64,000 nt of DNA from Microbacterium terrae. Its GTDB lineage: Bacteria; Actinomycetota; Actinomycetes; Actinomycetales; Microbacteriaceae. Shown piece by piece: positions 1 through 8,383 of this stretch (position 1 is the first letter of the stretch; each line of letters opens with the position of its first letter). The position numbers and the translations under genes were made by a program. The stretch spans positions 868,001-932,000 of the forward strand of contig NZ_JAFDSS010000001.1 in the NCBI RefSeq assembly GCF_017831975.1, in the 5' to 3' direction. The notes below the pieces were generated by a model that worked only from the letters and a program-made list of their open reading frames with translations, was not told the DNA's origin and searched no databases.

Positions 1-488
1 CCGAGGAAGCCCAGGAGCCCCGCCAGGGTGATGACGAAGCTAGGGAGTCCGAACCGCGTGTACAGGAACCCGTAGAGCAGTCCGGCGAGGCATCCGGCCG
101 CCACCGCCGCCACGATCGCGAACACGAGGTTCCATCCGAGCTGCACGAACGAGACGGCGAGCACTGCGGCAGCGAGTCCCGAGATCGAACCGACCGACAG
201 ATCGATCTCGCCGACGAGGAGCACCAGCACCACGCCGAGGGCGATGGTGCCGATCGCGGCGCACTGCATCGTGAGGTTCGACAGGTTCTCGGCCGAGAGG
301 AACGCCGGGTTGAGGATCTGGAAGACCGTCCAGATCACGACGAGGCCGAGGATCACCGGCACTGCCCCGAGATCGCCCCCGCGGATGCGGGCGGTGATGA
401 GGGCGGCCGTCGCCCGCAGGCCCGCGACGCTGAGCGCGGGCGCCTCTGGCGCGGTCGGGATCGTGTCGGTGCGGAGGGGATCGCTCAT
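1..488 (-). CDS. Sugar ABC transporter permease (XylH/RbsC-like), 3' part outside window
   Basis: Membrane permease of a pentose-type ABC importer. About 162 N-terminal residues are visible, and the gene runs off the left edge, so the C-terminal half is unseen. A hydrophilic N-terminus of roughly 40 residues is followed by hydrophobic segments. The stretch GEIDLSVGSISGLAAA is the signature of the BPD_transp_2 family (XylH, RbsC, AraH). The ATG overlaps the stop of the ATPase gene as ATGA, so translation is coupled. An AAGGGG Shine-Dalgarno lies about 9 nt upstream. Third transport gene of the ROK-binding protein-ATPase-permease operon. The family is clear; the sugar is not proven. Confidence 0.9.
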   Translation of the reverse strand, partial: MSDPLRTDTIPTAPEAPALSVAGLRATAALITARIRGGDLGAVPVILGLVVIWTVFQILNPAFLSAENLSNLTMQCAAIGTIALGVVLVLLVGEIDLSVGSISGLAAAVLAVSFVQLGWNLVFAIVAAVAAGCLAGLLYGFLYTRFGLPSFVITLAGLLGFL

Positions 489-1399
489 GGCCGTCGCCCC
501 TTCTCGCGCCGTCGGTGGGTGAGCGGTGTGATCCGCGCGTCGCCGGGGTCGGGGGTGTGGCTCGGCGGGGGCCCGGTGAGCGGCGGATGCCCCGCGTGCG
601 CGGGCGGCGCAACCGGCGGTGTCGCCGATCGGCCGTTGTCGTCGACCGCGCCCGTGATCGCGGCGATGAGCTTCTCGCTCGTCACCTCGGCCGCGTTGTA
701 CACGCCGTTGTTGCGCCCGAGCCGCAGCACGACGACGCGGTCGGCGACGGCGAGCACATCGGCCATGTTGTGACTGATGAGCACGACGCCGTGGCCGCGT
801 TCGCGCAGCCGCTCGATGAGGTTCAGCACCTCGGCAGTCTGCGCCACGCCGAGTGCCGCGGTCGGCTCATCGAGGATGACCACCCGAGGATCGCCGATGA
901 GCGATCGCGCGATCGCGACGGTCTGCCGCTGCCCGCCCGAGAGCGAGGCGACCGGAACGCGCACCGACGGGATCTTCGCCGACAGCTCGCGCAGCAGGGC
1001 CCAGGTGCGCTGTTCCATCTCGACCTCGTCGAGATAGCCGCCGTCGCGCAGCTCGCGGCCGAGCCAGAGGTTCGCGACGACGTCGAGGTTGTCGCACAGC
1101 GCGAGGTCCTGGAAGACGGTCTCGATGCCGAGGTCCTGCGCGTCGGCGGGGCTGGCGATGTCGACGGTCTCGCCGTCGAACTCGATGGTGCCCGCGTCGG
1201 GCGGATGCACGCCGGCGAGGAGCTTCACGAGCGTCGACTTGCCGGCGCCGTTGTCGCCGATGAGTGCGACCACCTCGCCCTCATTCACCCAGAAGTCCAC
1301 GTCGGTGAGCGCTCTGACCGCGCCGAAGCGCTTCGCGACCCCCCGCATCGTGAGCACGCGCTCCCGGGGGCGCCCTGTTCGCGCCTGCGTCGAAGACAT
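485..1399 (-). CDS. Sugar ABC transporter ATP-binding protein, single nucleotide-binding domain
   Basis: Energises the adjacent permease by ATP hydrolysis on the cytoplasmic face. The 304 residues hold one ABC domain: Walker A GDNGAGKST (48-56), signature LSGGQ (153-157), and Walker B VVILDEPT with catalytic Glu at 178. A Pro/Arg-rich tail of about 50 residues follows. XylG and RbsA usually have two fused ABC domains in about 500 residues, so this is the half-size form seen in FrcA-type importers and should act as a homodimer. The start at 1,399 follows the binding-protein stop by about 30 bp and gives a normal N-terminus; the open frame extends further upstream but without family-like sequence. 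Confidence 0.9.
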   Translation of the reverse strand: MSSTQARTGRPRERVLTMRGVAKRFGAVRALTDVDFWVNEGEVVALIGDNGAGKSTLVKLLAGVHPPDAGTIEFDGETVDIASPADAQDLGIETVFQDLALCDNLDVVANLWLGRELRDGGYLDEVEMEQRTWALLRELSAKIPSVRVPVASLSGGQRQTVAIARSLIGDPRVVILDEPTAALGVAQTAEVLNLIERLRERGHGVVLISHNMADVLAVADRVVVLRLGRNNGVYNAAEVTSEKLIAAITGAVDDNGRSATPPVAPPAHAGHPPLTGPPPSHTPDPGDARITPLTHRRREKGRRP

Positions 1400-1431
1400 C
1401 GCCGTCCGTTCTCGTGGTGTCCGTGTGGACA

Positions 1432-2526
1432 CTACTCGATGCCCGCGGCCGCGCACGCATCGGCGTAGGCGGGCGTGCAGATGTCGTCGGCGGTCCAGAA
1501 GCCATCGGCGATGACCGTCGCGGCGATGTCGTCCACCGTGACCGCGACGGGATCGAGCAGGGTGGTGGGCACGCCGTCGATCTCCATCGGCGCGGTCACC
1601 TCCTCGCCGTGCAGCAGCGCGACCGCCACCTCGGCGGCGAGCTCCGCCTGCGGCCTGATCGCCTTGTACACGGTCATGTACTGGTCGCCGGTGAGCAGGC
1701 GTTGGATGGCCGTGAGCTCGGCGTCCTGCCCGGTGATGATCGGCCAGTCGGGCACGTTCGCCGCCTTCAGCGCTGCGACGGCTCCGCCCGCCGTGCCGTC
1801 GTTCGCCGCGTAGATCCCGGCGATGTCGTGGCCGTGCTGGGCGAGCTGCCCGGCGACCCACTGCTGCGCCTTCTCCGGGCTCCACCCCGGGGTGTCGTAC
1901 TCGGCGAGCACGTCGAGGTCGCTGTCGTCGAGGATGCTGCGGGCGCCGGTGCGGAACAGCTCGGCGTTCGAGTCGGTGGGCGAGCCGTTGATGACGAGGA
2001 TCGAGCCGTCGCTCTCGCCGGCGGCGTCGAGCGCCGAGACGAAGGCGCTCGCCTGCAGTTCACCGACCTTCTCGTTGTCGAACGAGACGTAGTAGGCGAG
2101 GTCGCCGCCGGCGATCAGACGGTCGTAGGAGACGACCGGGATGTCCTGCGCGTTGGCGACCTGGACGATGCTCACCGCCGCGGTGGCGTCGACCGGATCG
2201 AGCACGAGTACGTCGACCCCGGCGGCGAGTGCGGATTCCGCCTGCTGCTGCTGCTTCGCGGCATCCTGATCGGCGTTCGAGTACAGCACGCGGTAGTCGC
2301 CGAGTTCTTCCACGCGGGCCTCGAAGAACGGTCGGTCGAAGGTCTCGTAGCGTGCGGTCTTCGCCTCGGGGAGGAGCAGGCCGATGGTTCCCTCGCTGTC
2401 GCTGGGGCCGGTCTGCGGCACTCCGGCACCGCAGCCGGCGACGCCGAGCGCTGCCGCGGCGACGGCGATCGCCGCGGCAGCGCGCGCGAGCGACTTCGGC
2501 AGACGACGTCGTCGGGGAAACGGCAC
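1432..2526 (-). CDS. Sugar ABC transporter substrate-binding lipoprotein (XylF-like)
   Basis: Extracytoplasmic sugar receptor, 364 residues. An Arg/Lys-rich n-region and hydrophobic core end in the lipobox GVAGC, with lipidated Cys at 32. The rest is a periplasmic-binding-protein fold of the xylose type: motifs such as LYSNADQDAAKQQQQAESAL and LDPVDA resemble XylF. It starts with GTG only 9 bp after the ROK gene stop, so both sit on one transcript. A small inverted repeat GTGTCC/GGACAC (1,417-1,432) overlaps its stop and may uncouple its level from that of the ATPase. D-xylose is the likeliest ligand; ribose or another pentose is possible. Confidence 0.9.
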   Translation of the reverse strand: MPFPRRRRLPKSLARAAAAIAVAAAALGVAGCGAGVPQTGPSDSEGTIGLLLPEAKTARYETFDRPFFEARVEELGDYRVLYSNADQDAAKQQQQAESALAAGVDVLVLDPVDATAAVSIVQVANAQDIPVVSYDRLIAGGDLAYYVSFDNEKVGELQASAFVSALDAAGESDGSILVINGSPTDSNAELFRTGARSILDDSDLDVLAEYDTPGWSPEKAQQWVAGQLAQHGHDIAGIYAANDGTAGGAVAALKAANVPDWPIITGQDAELTAIQRLLTGDQYMTVYKAIRPQAELAAEVAVALLHGEEVTAPMEIDGVPTTLLDPVAVTVDDIAATVIADGFWTADDICTPAYADACAAAGIE

Positions 2527-2535
2527 CGGACGAGC

Positions 2536-3723
2536 CTAAGCCGTGATCGGCATGGACTGGCTGTCGACCGTCACATGGTCGAGTGCGATCGCGATCGCCC
2601 CCCGCGTCTCGGCCCATTCGCCGAACGAGGCTCCGACGATCTCGGGCAGGCCGCCCGCCGAGGCGAGCGCGCTCCGCTCCAGCGAGTGCCGCATCGGCGC
2701 CATGAGGATCTCGCCCGCCTGGGCGAGCTCGCCGCCGACGACGATCAGCTCGGGATCGAACAGATTGCACAGGCTCGCGGCGGCGATGCCGATGTGCCGG
2801 CCGGCGTCGGCGATGACGCGGCGCGAGCTGCCGTCGCCCGCCTCGGCCGCCTGCAGCAGGTCGCCGAGGCGCTGCATCCCGTCGCCGGGCGGGAAGAGCG
2901 ACAGCAGCGCCGGGCCGCCCGCGTACGTCTCGAGGCAGCCGCGGTTGCTGCAGCGGCAGATGGGCCCGTTCTCGTCGATGGTGACGTGCCCGATCTGCCC
3001 CGCCTTGCCGTTCACGCCGCGGAAGAGGTCGCCCCCGACGATGAGACCGGCGCTGATCGTGTGGCCGACGCGGATGAACACCGACGAGGATGCTTCGCGC
3101 CCGCTGCCCTCGCGCGCCTCGGCGAGACCTCCGAGGTTCGCCTCGCTGTCGACGTGCACCGGGCGGCCGATGCGCGCGGTGAGGGCGGCCGCGACGTCGA
3201 TGCCCTCCCAGCCGCGGAGGAGGCCCGGGGTCGACACCCGGCCGGTGCGCGGATCGATCGGCGCGGGGAGGGCGAGGCCGACGGCGAGGAGATCGGAGAT
3301 CTGCCCGCCGAGGGACTCCATCATGTCGCCGAGCAGCAGACTCAGCCGGTCGAGCTCCGCATCGTGGCGGTGGTCGAGGGCGAGGGGGAGCGAGGACTGC
3401 GTCACGATCGCTCGGGTGACATCGGCGATGGCGATGTGAAGCTGCCGCGAGCTGAAGTGCGCTCCGGCGACGAGACCCAGCTGACGAGACAGCGAGACGA
3501 GAGTCGCCCGGCGACCGCTGCGAGAGGTGAACGACGTGTGCAGCAGCCCCGACGCGGTCAGCTCTTTGACGATGTTCGACACGGTGGCCGGCGACAGCCC
3601 GGTGCTGCCGGCGAGCTCCACCTGGGTGAGGCGGCCGTGGCGCTTGAGCGATTCGATGACACGCGCGCGATTGGCCTCGCGAAGCGAGGTCTGCGAGCCC
3701 GGAGGGGCGCCACGGCGTGCCAT
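2536..3723 (-). CDS. ROK-family transcriptional regulator
   Basis: Probable sugar-responsive repressor (XylR/NagC class) of the operon it heads, 395 residues. An N-terminal winged HTH (about residues 15-65, with a recognition region around GLSPATVSNIVKEL) precedes a ROK sugar-kinase-like domain. The zinc-site region reads CRCSNRGCLE, where the usual CxCGxxGC has Ser in place of Gly. The start at 3,723 is supported by a TACAGT -10 box (3,730-3,735 on the minus strand) 6 nt before the ATG, which implies a leaderless mRNA. Control of the downstream xylose-type genes is inferred from co-transcription. Confidence 0.9.
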   Translation of the reverse strand: MARRGAPPGSQTSLREANRARVIESLKRHGRLTQVELAGSTGLSPATVSNIVKELTASGLLHTSFTSRSGRRATLVSLSRQLGLVAGAHFSSRQLHIAIADVTRAIVTQSSLPLALDHRHDAELDRLSLLLGDMMESLGGQISDLLAVGLALPAPIDPRTGRVSTPGLLRGWEGIDVAAALTARIGRPVHVDSEANLGGLAEAREGSGREASSSVFIRVGHTISAGLIVGGDLFRGVNGKAGQIGHVTIDENGPICRCSNRGCLETYAGGPALLSLFPPGDGMQRLGDLLQAAEAGDGSSRRVIADAGRHIGIAAASLCNLFDPELIVVGGELAQAGEILMAPMRHSLERSALASAGGLPEIVGASFGEWAETRGAIAIALDHVTVDSQSMPITA

Positions 3724-3729
3724 GCGCTC

Positions 3730-3833
3730 ACTGTACCCGACGGCGTGTTTCGGCTGGTCGGCCGGGACAACGGGCTCGCCGCGGCGCACACCGGTGGGGG
3801 CGGAGCGACGCATGCCGCGGCGCGGCGTAGCAT
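3730..3833. promoter_or_regulatory. Divergent leaderless-type promoters (ROK operon / FAD oxidase)
   Basis: The minus strand has TACAGT at 3,730-3,735, 6 nt before the ROK ATG. The plus strand has TAGCAT at 3,828-3,833, 8 nt before the oxidase ATG. No confident -35 boxes were seen. Confidence 0.55.
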
Positions 3834-3841
3834 CGCAGGCG

Positions 3842-5227
3842 ATGAAGACCCTCGTCGAGGCCCTGCTGGCCGTGCTTCCCGCCGATTCCGTTTCGGTCGA
3901 TCCCGAGACGCTCGGCCGGTGCAGTCACGACGATGCCGAGTGGGCGCCGATCGGGTCTCCCGCGGTCGTGGTCTTCGCCGCGACCGTCGACGAGGTGGCG
4001 GCCACGATGCGCGTCGCCGCGGAACGGGGGACGCCCGTCGTCCCGCGCGGCGCCGGCACCGGCCTCTCGGGCGGCGCGAACGCCGTCGACGGATGCATCG
4101 TGCTGTCGCTCGAGCGGATGACGCGCATCGTCGAGGTCGAGACGGCCGAGCGGTACGCGGTCGTCGAGGCCGGCGTGCTCAATGACGACCTCCGCCGCCA
4201 CGTCGCCGCATCGGGCCTCTGGTACCCGCCCGACCCGGCCAGCCAGGCGATCTCGACGATCGGCGGCAACGTCGCCACGAACGCCGGCGGCATCTGCTGC
4301 GTCAAATACGGGGTCACGCGCGACTACGTGCTGGGGCTCACGGTCGTACTGGCCGACGGGTCGGTCGTCGAGCTCGGGCGCACCACCGCGAAGGGCGTCA
4401 CCGGGTACGACCTCACCGCGCTGATGGTCGGCTCGGAGGGGACCCTCGGGATCGTCGTGGAGGTCACGCTGAAGCTGCTGCCCCTCGGCGGTCGCGAGGA
4501 GCGCGCCGTCGTCGGGTACTTCCGGTCGCTCCCCGAAGCGGGGGCGGCCGTGGCGGCGGTGACGGCAGCCGGCATCGTGCCGTCGGCGCTCGAACTCATC
4601 GACCGGACGTGTCTCGACGCGGTGAGCGCTTGGCAGGGATGGGACCTGCCGGTGGGCGCGACCGCTCTGCTCCTCGCGAAGGTCGACGAGCCGGGGGAGC
4701 GCGGCGAGATTCTCGCGGCGCAGATCGCCGACCTGTTCGCCGGCGCGGGCGGCGACCGCATCGAGCGGGCCGACGACGCCGACGAGATCGACCGGCTGTT
4801 CCGTGCCCGCCGACTGGCGTACCCTGCCCTCGAGCGTCTCGGTCCGGTGCTCACCGAAGACGTGTGCGTGCCGCGCGCGATGGTGCCCGAGATGCTCACG
4901 CGCATCGAGCAGGCGGCGGCCGACAACGACGTCGTGATCGCGAACATCGCCCATGCCGGCGACGGCGACCTGCATCCGCTGATCATCGCCCCCGAGGGCG
5001 ACGACGCCGCCCGGGCGCGGGCGAAGACGGCGTTCGACCGCATCGTCGCCGACTGCCGCGCCCTCGGCGGCACCGTGACCGGCGAGCACGGCGTAGGGCT
5101 GCTGAAGCTCGACGGCGCGGCGGCGGAGCTCAGCCCCGCTGTGCTGCGCCTGCACCGGGCGGTCAAGTCGGCACTCGACCCGCAGGGCATCCTCAACCCC
5201 GGCAAAGCCTTCCCGAACGGAGACTGA
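3842..5227 (+). CDS. FAD-binding oxidase, GlcD/D-lactate dehydrogenase type
   Basis: Flavoprotein oxidising a 2-hydroxy acid such as glycolate or D-lactate, 461 residues. The N-terminal PCMH-type FAD domain contains PRGAGTGLSGGAN and the segment ISTIGGNVATNAGGICCVKYG. The C-terminal FAD-oxidase domain has NIAHAGDGDLHP and ends with GEHGVGLLK, both typical of GlcD. The open frame extends upstream, but ATG 3,842 is chosen because it follows a TAGCAT box and starts the family-like sequence. The hydrolase begins 4 nt after the stop, so the two are probably co-transcribed. No GlcE or GlcF partner is present here. Substrate undetermined. Confidence 0.88.
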   Translation: MKTLVEALLAVLPADSVSVDPETLGRCSHDDAEWAPIGSPAVVVFAATVDEVAATMRVAAERGTPVVPRGAGTGLSGGANAVDGCIVLSLERMTRIVEVETAERYAVVEAGVLNDDLRRHVAASGLWYPPDPASQAISTIGGNVATNAGGICCVKYGVTRDYVLGLTVVLADGSVVELGRTTAKGVTGYDLTALMVGSEGTLGIVVEVTLKLLPLGGREERAVVGYFRSLPEAGAAVAAVTAAGIVPSALELIDRTCLDAVSAWQGWDLPVGATALLLAKVDEPGERGEILAAQIADLFAGAGGDRIERADDADEIDRLFRARRLAYPALERLGPVLTEDVCVPRAMVPEMLTRIEQAAADNDVVIANIAHAGDGDLHPLIIAPEGDDAARARAKTAFDRIVADCRALGGTVTGEHGVGLLKLDGAAAELSPAVLRLHRAVKSALDPQGILNPGKAFPNGD

Positions 5228-5231
5228 TCCC

Positions 5232-6035
5232 GTGACAGCACTTCGCGCCGACGACGGCGTGCGCATCGAGTACACCGAATCCGGCGATCCGCGGGGACGC
5301 CCCGTCGTGCTGCTCGCGGGGTTCACCGCGCCGGCCACGAGCTGGCTCTATCAGTTGAAGCCGCTGCGCGAGGCCGGATACCGGGTGATCGCGGTCGATC
5401 TGCGTGGGCACGGCGCGAGCGAGCGCCCCGCGTCGGGCGTCGACATGGATCGGCGCGGCGCAGACGTGCGCGATGTGCTCGACGGTCTCGACCTTCACGA
5501 CGCGGTGCTCGTGGGCGCGTCGATGGGCGGCAACACGGTCTGGTCGTATCTCGCACAGTTCGGCGCGAGCCGCGTCGGGGCGGTGGTCGTGGTCGACCAG
5601 ACCCCGAAGATGCTCAACACCGATGACTGGCCGCACGGGTTCTACGGCTACGACGAGGCGAACGTCGACACGTACTTCGCCGAGAAGATCCCCGACACCG
5701 ACCACGGCACCCCGCTCGGACGGCGGGGGCTGCGGCTCGTGCGACTGCTGCGCGCCATGAAGGGTGCCGAGCGCGGACTGACGCCGGGGGAGCTCGCGCT
5801 GCTGAACGACCATGCGCGGCGCGACTGGCGCGACACGATCGCGACGACGGACGTGCCGGTGCTGTTCGTCGCGGGCGCCGAGAGCGAGTTCTGGCCGAGT
5901 GCGCACGCCGCCGCGGCGGCGGTGCTGGCGCCGCGCGGCGAAGCCGTGGTCATCCGCAACGACGGGCACGCCGCCAACATCGAGCAGCCGAAAGCGTTCA
6001 ACGCGGCTCTGCTCTCGTTCCTCGGTCGCGACTGA
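5232..6035 (+). CDS. Alpha/beta hydrolase
   Basis: Cytoplasmic alpha/beta-fold hydrolase of 267 residues. The nucleophile elbow is GASMGG with Ser at 97, the oxyanion region is LLAGFTAPATSW, and the catalytic His is probably His246 in NDGHAANIEQP. A conserved DLRGHGASERP motif follows strand 4. No signal peptide or membrane segment. The GTG start lies 4 nt behind the FAD oxidase stop, which suggests translational coupling and perhaps a shared catabolic role. The substrate (ester, lactone or haloalkane) cannot be told from sequence. Confidence 0.88.
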   Translation: MTALRADDGVRIEYTESGDPRGRPVVLLAGFTAPATSWLYQLKPLREAGYRVIAVDLRGHGASERPASGVDMDRRGADVRDVLDGLDLHDAVLVGASMGGNTVWSYLAQFGASRVGAVVVVDQTPKMLNTDDWPHGFYGYDEANVDTYFAEKIPDTDHGTPLGRRGLRLVRLLRAMKGAERGLTPGELALLNDHARRDWRDTIATTDVPVLFVAGAESEFWPSAHAAAAAVLAPRGEAVVIRNDGHAANIEQPKAFNAALLSFLGRD

Positions 6036-6053
6036 CGCATCCAGCCGGCTCGC

Positions 6054-6071
6054 CGGCGGCGCGCGCCGCCG
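6054..6071. terminator. Perfect 18-bp GC palindrome between convergent genes
   Basis: CGGCGGCGCGCGCCGCCG is self-complementary and lies between the convergent hydrolase and NYN genes. No U-tract follows on either strand, so it could be a bidirectional terminator or only a GC-rich hairpin. Confidence 0.4.
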
Positions 6072-6091
6072 CGGCCGCCGGTCGGGTGCGC

Positions 6092-7363
6092 CTACTCGCG
6101 CAGGCGCACCAGTCGCTCGTGGCCCGTCTCCTCGAGCTCGGCGATCGACTCGCGCGCCTTCACGAAGTCGTTGAACGACCGGTAGCCGAGCGCCTTCTCG
6201 CTGAACGACGGATCCATGCGGCGCATGTGCTGCTTCACCGCCGAGCTGTGCAGCCACTCCGAGTCGTCGTTCTTGTCGTGGCCGAGTCGCAGCGCCCGCT
6301 CGAGCAGGCGGGTCGCGGTGTCGTGCGGATCCTCGGTGGGCTCCTCCGCGGCCTGATCGGCTTCGGCCTCGGGCGTCTCGGCTCGGGCGGCGACCGTCTG
6401 CGAGGTCGCGCGCCGGTTGGTGCGCTTCGCCGGCGGGGAGGCGGGGGTGCCGAGCGCCTCGTTGAGCGCCGCCTCCACCGCTGCCGCGTCGCCCACAGGG
6501 TCGGCGGCGGGTGCCGCCGCGGCGTCGGCGTCGGCCGCAGCAGCCGCGGTCTTGCCACCGCGGCGGCTGCGCGTCGGCGTCGTCGCGGGCGCCTCGGCGG
6601 GAGTCTCCGCGGCGGCGGCGGCATCCTTCGCCTTCGTCGACCGTCCACGCGCCGCGGTCTTCGCCGGGGCCTTCTCGGGCTTGTCCGCCTTCTCGGCCTT
6701 CTCGGCTTTCTCGGTCGTCTTCTCGGTACCCGACGGTGCGGCCTGCGCCGCGCTCTTCTCGGCGGGCTTCGCGGTCTTCGCGGGCTCGCGCACCACGCGG
6801 GGGACGCCGGGGAGCGAGTCATACGCCTCGAACTCGTCGCAGGCGGCGGCGAGCGACTTCGCGGTCGAGCCGGCCACGCCCACGCCGACCACGTACCGGC
6901 CGAGGCGCTTGCAGCGCTGCGCGAGCGGGACGTAGTCGGAGTCGCCCGCGACGATGACCACGTGGGTCAGATCGGGGAGACGGAACATGTCTTCTACGGT
7001 GTCGACGGCGAGGCGGATGTCGGCGCCGTTCTTCGCGTACGCGGCCGCCGGGAACAGCTGCACCAGGTCGACGGCGCGGGCGACGAGCTGCGACCGGTAG
7101 ATCGCGTTCACCGGCGACGACCAGTCGGCGTACGCGCGGGTGAGCACGAGCGTGCCGAAGGATGCCGCGAAGTCGATGATCGCGCCGACGTCGATGGTCG
7201 CCGCCTTGAGCCGTTCCGCGATCTCGGGATCGGTCGGATTCTCGGCGATGCGCTGGCGGTCGCGCGAGTAGGAGTTGCGGCCGTGAACACGGTCGTACCA
7301 GCTCATGACGATGTTGTCGAAGTCGAGGTACACCGCCACGCGGGCGTTCTGGAGCTCGGGCAC
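6092..7363 (-). CDS. NYN-domain (LabA/DUF88) protein with C-terminal OST-HTH/LOTUS-like domain
   Basis: Putative RNA nuclease or RNA-binding regulator, 423 residues. The NYN (PIN-like) domain spans about residues 5-180, with acidic residues in VYLDFDNI, LTRAYADW, GADIRLAVDTVED and VAGDSDYVPL where the metal site is expected. Residues about 185-345 form a low-complexity Ala/Lys/Glu/Pro linker with repeats like EKAEKAEKADKPEKA. The last 75 residues (starting TRLLERALRLG) look like an OST-HTH/LOTUS domain. The GTG start is 1 nt after the stop of the Gfo/Idh gene, so the pair is co-transcribed. The domain architecture is common in Actinobacteria; the biological target is unknown. Confidence 0.85.
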   Translation of the reverse strand: MPELQNARVAVYLDFDNIVMSWYDRVHGRNSYSRDRQRIAENPTDPEIAERLKAATIDVGAIIDFAASFGTLVLTRAYADWSSPVNAIYRSQLVARAVDLVQLFPAAAYAKNGADIRLAVDTVEDMFRLPDLTHVVIVAGDSDYVPLAQRCKRLGRYVVGVGVAGSTAKSLAAACDEFEAYDSLPGVPRVVREPAKTAKPAEKSAAQAAPSGTEKTTEKAEKAEKADKPEKAPAKTAARGRSTKAKDAAAAAETPAEAPATTPTRSRRGGKTAAAAADADAAAAPAADPVGDAAAVEAALNEALGTPASPPAKRTNRRATSQTVAARAETPEAEADQAAEEPTEDPHDTATRLLERALRLGHDKNDDSEWLHSSAVKQHMRRMDPSFSEKALGYRSFNDFVKARESIAELEETGHERLVRLRE

Positions 7364-7364
7364 G

Positions 7365-8348
7365 TCAGGCCTCTCCGGGGTAGCGAACCCCGATCTGGTC
7401 GCGGATCTCGTCGAGCGACTCCATGATGGCGACTGACTCGTCGATGGTCAGCAGGTCGGTGGCCGTGGCACCCGCGGCGATCGCGCGCTCGGCGGCGACG
7501 GCTTGGTACTGCATGCCCCGACCCTCGATCTCGGAGCGGTACTCCTCGATGATCGTGCCGTCGGGGGCGGTGACCCGGAACGAGGTGGCGCTATACCAGA
7601 CGCGGTCGATCTCGATGCGGGCAGCCGTGCCGATGACGGCGGCGGTGTTCGGCCCGGCGGCACGCGACGACGACAGCGACGTCGACACGGCGCCGTTCGC
7701 GTGCACCATGATCGTCGCGACCTCGGTGTCGGCGCCGGTCTCGCCGAGGCGGCCGGCCGACGTGATCGACAGGGGCTCGCCGAGGATGTCGTAGGCGAAC
7801 GAGACGGGGTAGACCCCGAGGTCGAGGAGTGCTCCGCCGCCGAGGTCGAGGGCGTTGAGTCGGTGCGCCGGGTCGCTCGAGATCAGCTGCGTGTGGTCGG
7901 CGGTGACGGCGCGCACCTCGCCCAGCGTGCCGTCGGCGATGAGCTCGCGGATGCGGGCCATGTGCGGGAGGTACCGCGTCCACATCGCCTCCATCGCGAG
8001 GAGGCCCTGGTCCTCCGCGACTTCGCGGACGGCGGCCGCCTCGGCGGCGGTGAGGGTGAAGGGCTTCTCGACGAGCACGTGCTTGCCGGCGCGAAGCGCG
8101 AGGATCGCCTGCTCGGCGTGGAACGGGTGGGGCGTGGCGATGTAGACGATGTCGACGTCGGGATCGGCGACCAGGTCGTCGTACGAGCCGTGCGCCCGGG
8201 CGATGCCGTGGCGCTCCGCGAACTCCGCGGACTTCTCGGCGCTGCGCGATCCCACCGCGGTGACCTCGAGACCTGCGGCGATGATGTCGCTGGTGAACGC
8301 ATGGGCGATTCCGCCCGGCCCGAGGATGCCCCATCGAAGTCGTGTCAT
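7365..8348 (-). CDS. Gfo/Idh/MocA-family oxidoreductase
   Basis: NAD(P)-dependent sugar, inositol or related dehydrogenase of 327 residues. The N-terminal Rossmann motif is GPGGIAHAF, and the family motif EKPFT lies near residue 95. A C-terminal alpha/beta substrate-binding domain follows. The ATG at 8,348 is preceded by TACCCT (8,356-8,361, minus strand) with 7 nt between, so it fits a leaderless start; the open frame upstream of it is not family-like. First gene of a two-gene unit with the NYN protein. Substrate not deducible. Confidence 0.88.
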   Translation of the reverse strand: MTRLRWGILGPGGIAHAFTSDIIAAGLEVTAVGSRSAEKSAEFAERHGIARAHGSYDDLVADPDVDIVYIATPHPFHAEQAILALRAGKHVLVEKPFTLTAAEAAAVREVAEDQGLLAMEAMWTRYLPHMARIRELIADGTLGEVRAVTADHTQLISSDPAHRLNALDLGGGALLDLGVYPVSFAYDILGEPLSITSAGRLGETGADTEVATIMVHANGAVSTSLSSSRAAGPNTAAVIGTAARIEIDRVWYSATSFRVTAPDGTIIEEYRSEIEGRGMQYQAVAAERAIAAGATATDLLTIDESVAIMESLDEIRDQIGVRYPGEA

Positions 8349-8355
8349 GCTTCCG

Positions 8356-8377
8356 AGGGTAGCGGCCGACGTAGGCT
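8356..8377. promoter_or_regulatory. Divergent leaderless-type promoters, -10 boxes 10 bp apart
   Basis: TACCCT on the minus strand (8,356-8,361) serves the Gfo/Idh gene. TAGGCT on the plus strand (8,372-8,377) lies 6 nt before the GTG of the M20 peptidase. The two start regions are close enough for polymerases to interfere. Confidence 0.55.
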
Positions 8378-8383
8378 CGGACG

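Noticed and set aside
1414..4185. Long plus-strand open frame of 923 codons opposite the xylose-type operon
   Set aside because: Shadow frame of G+C-rich minus-strand genes; the composition is Arg/Asp/Val-rich with no domain, and the true genes have full motifs.
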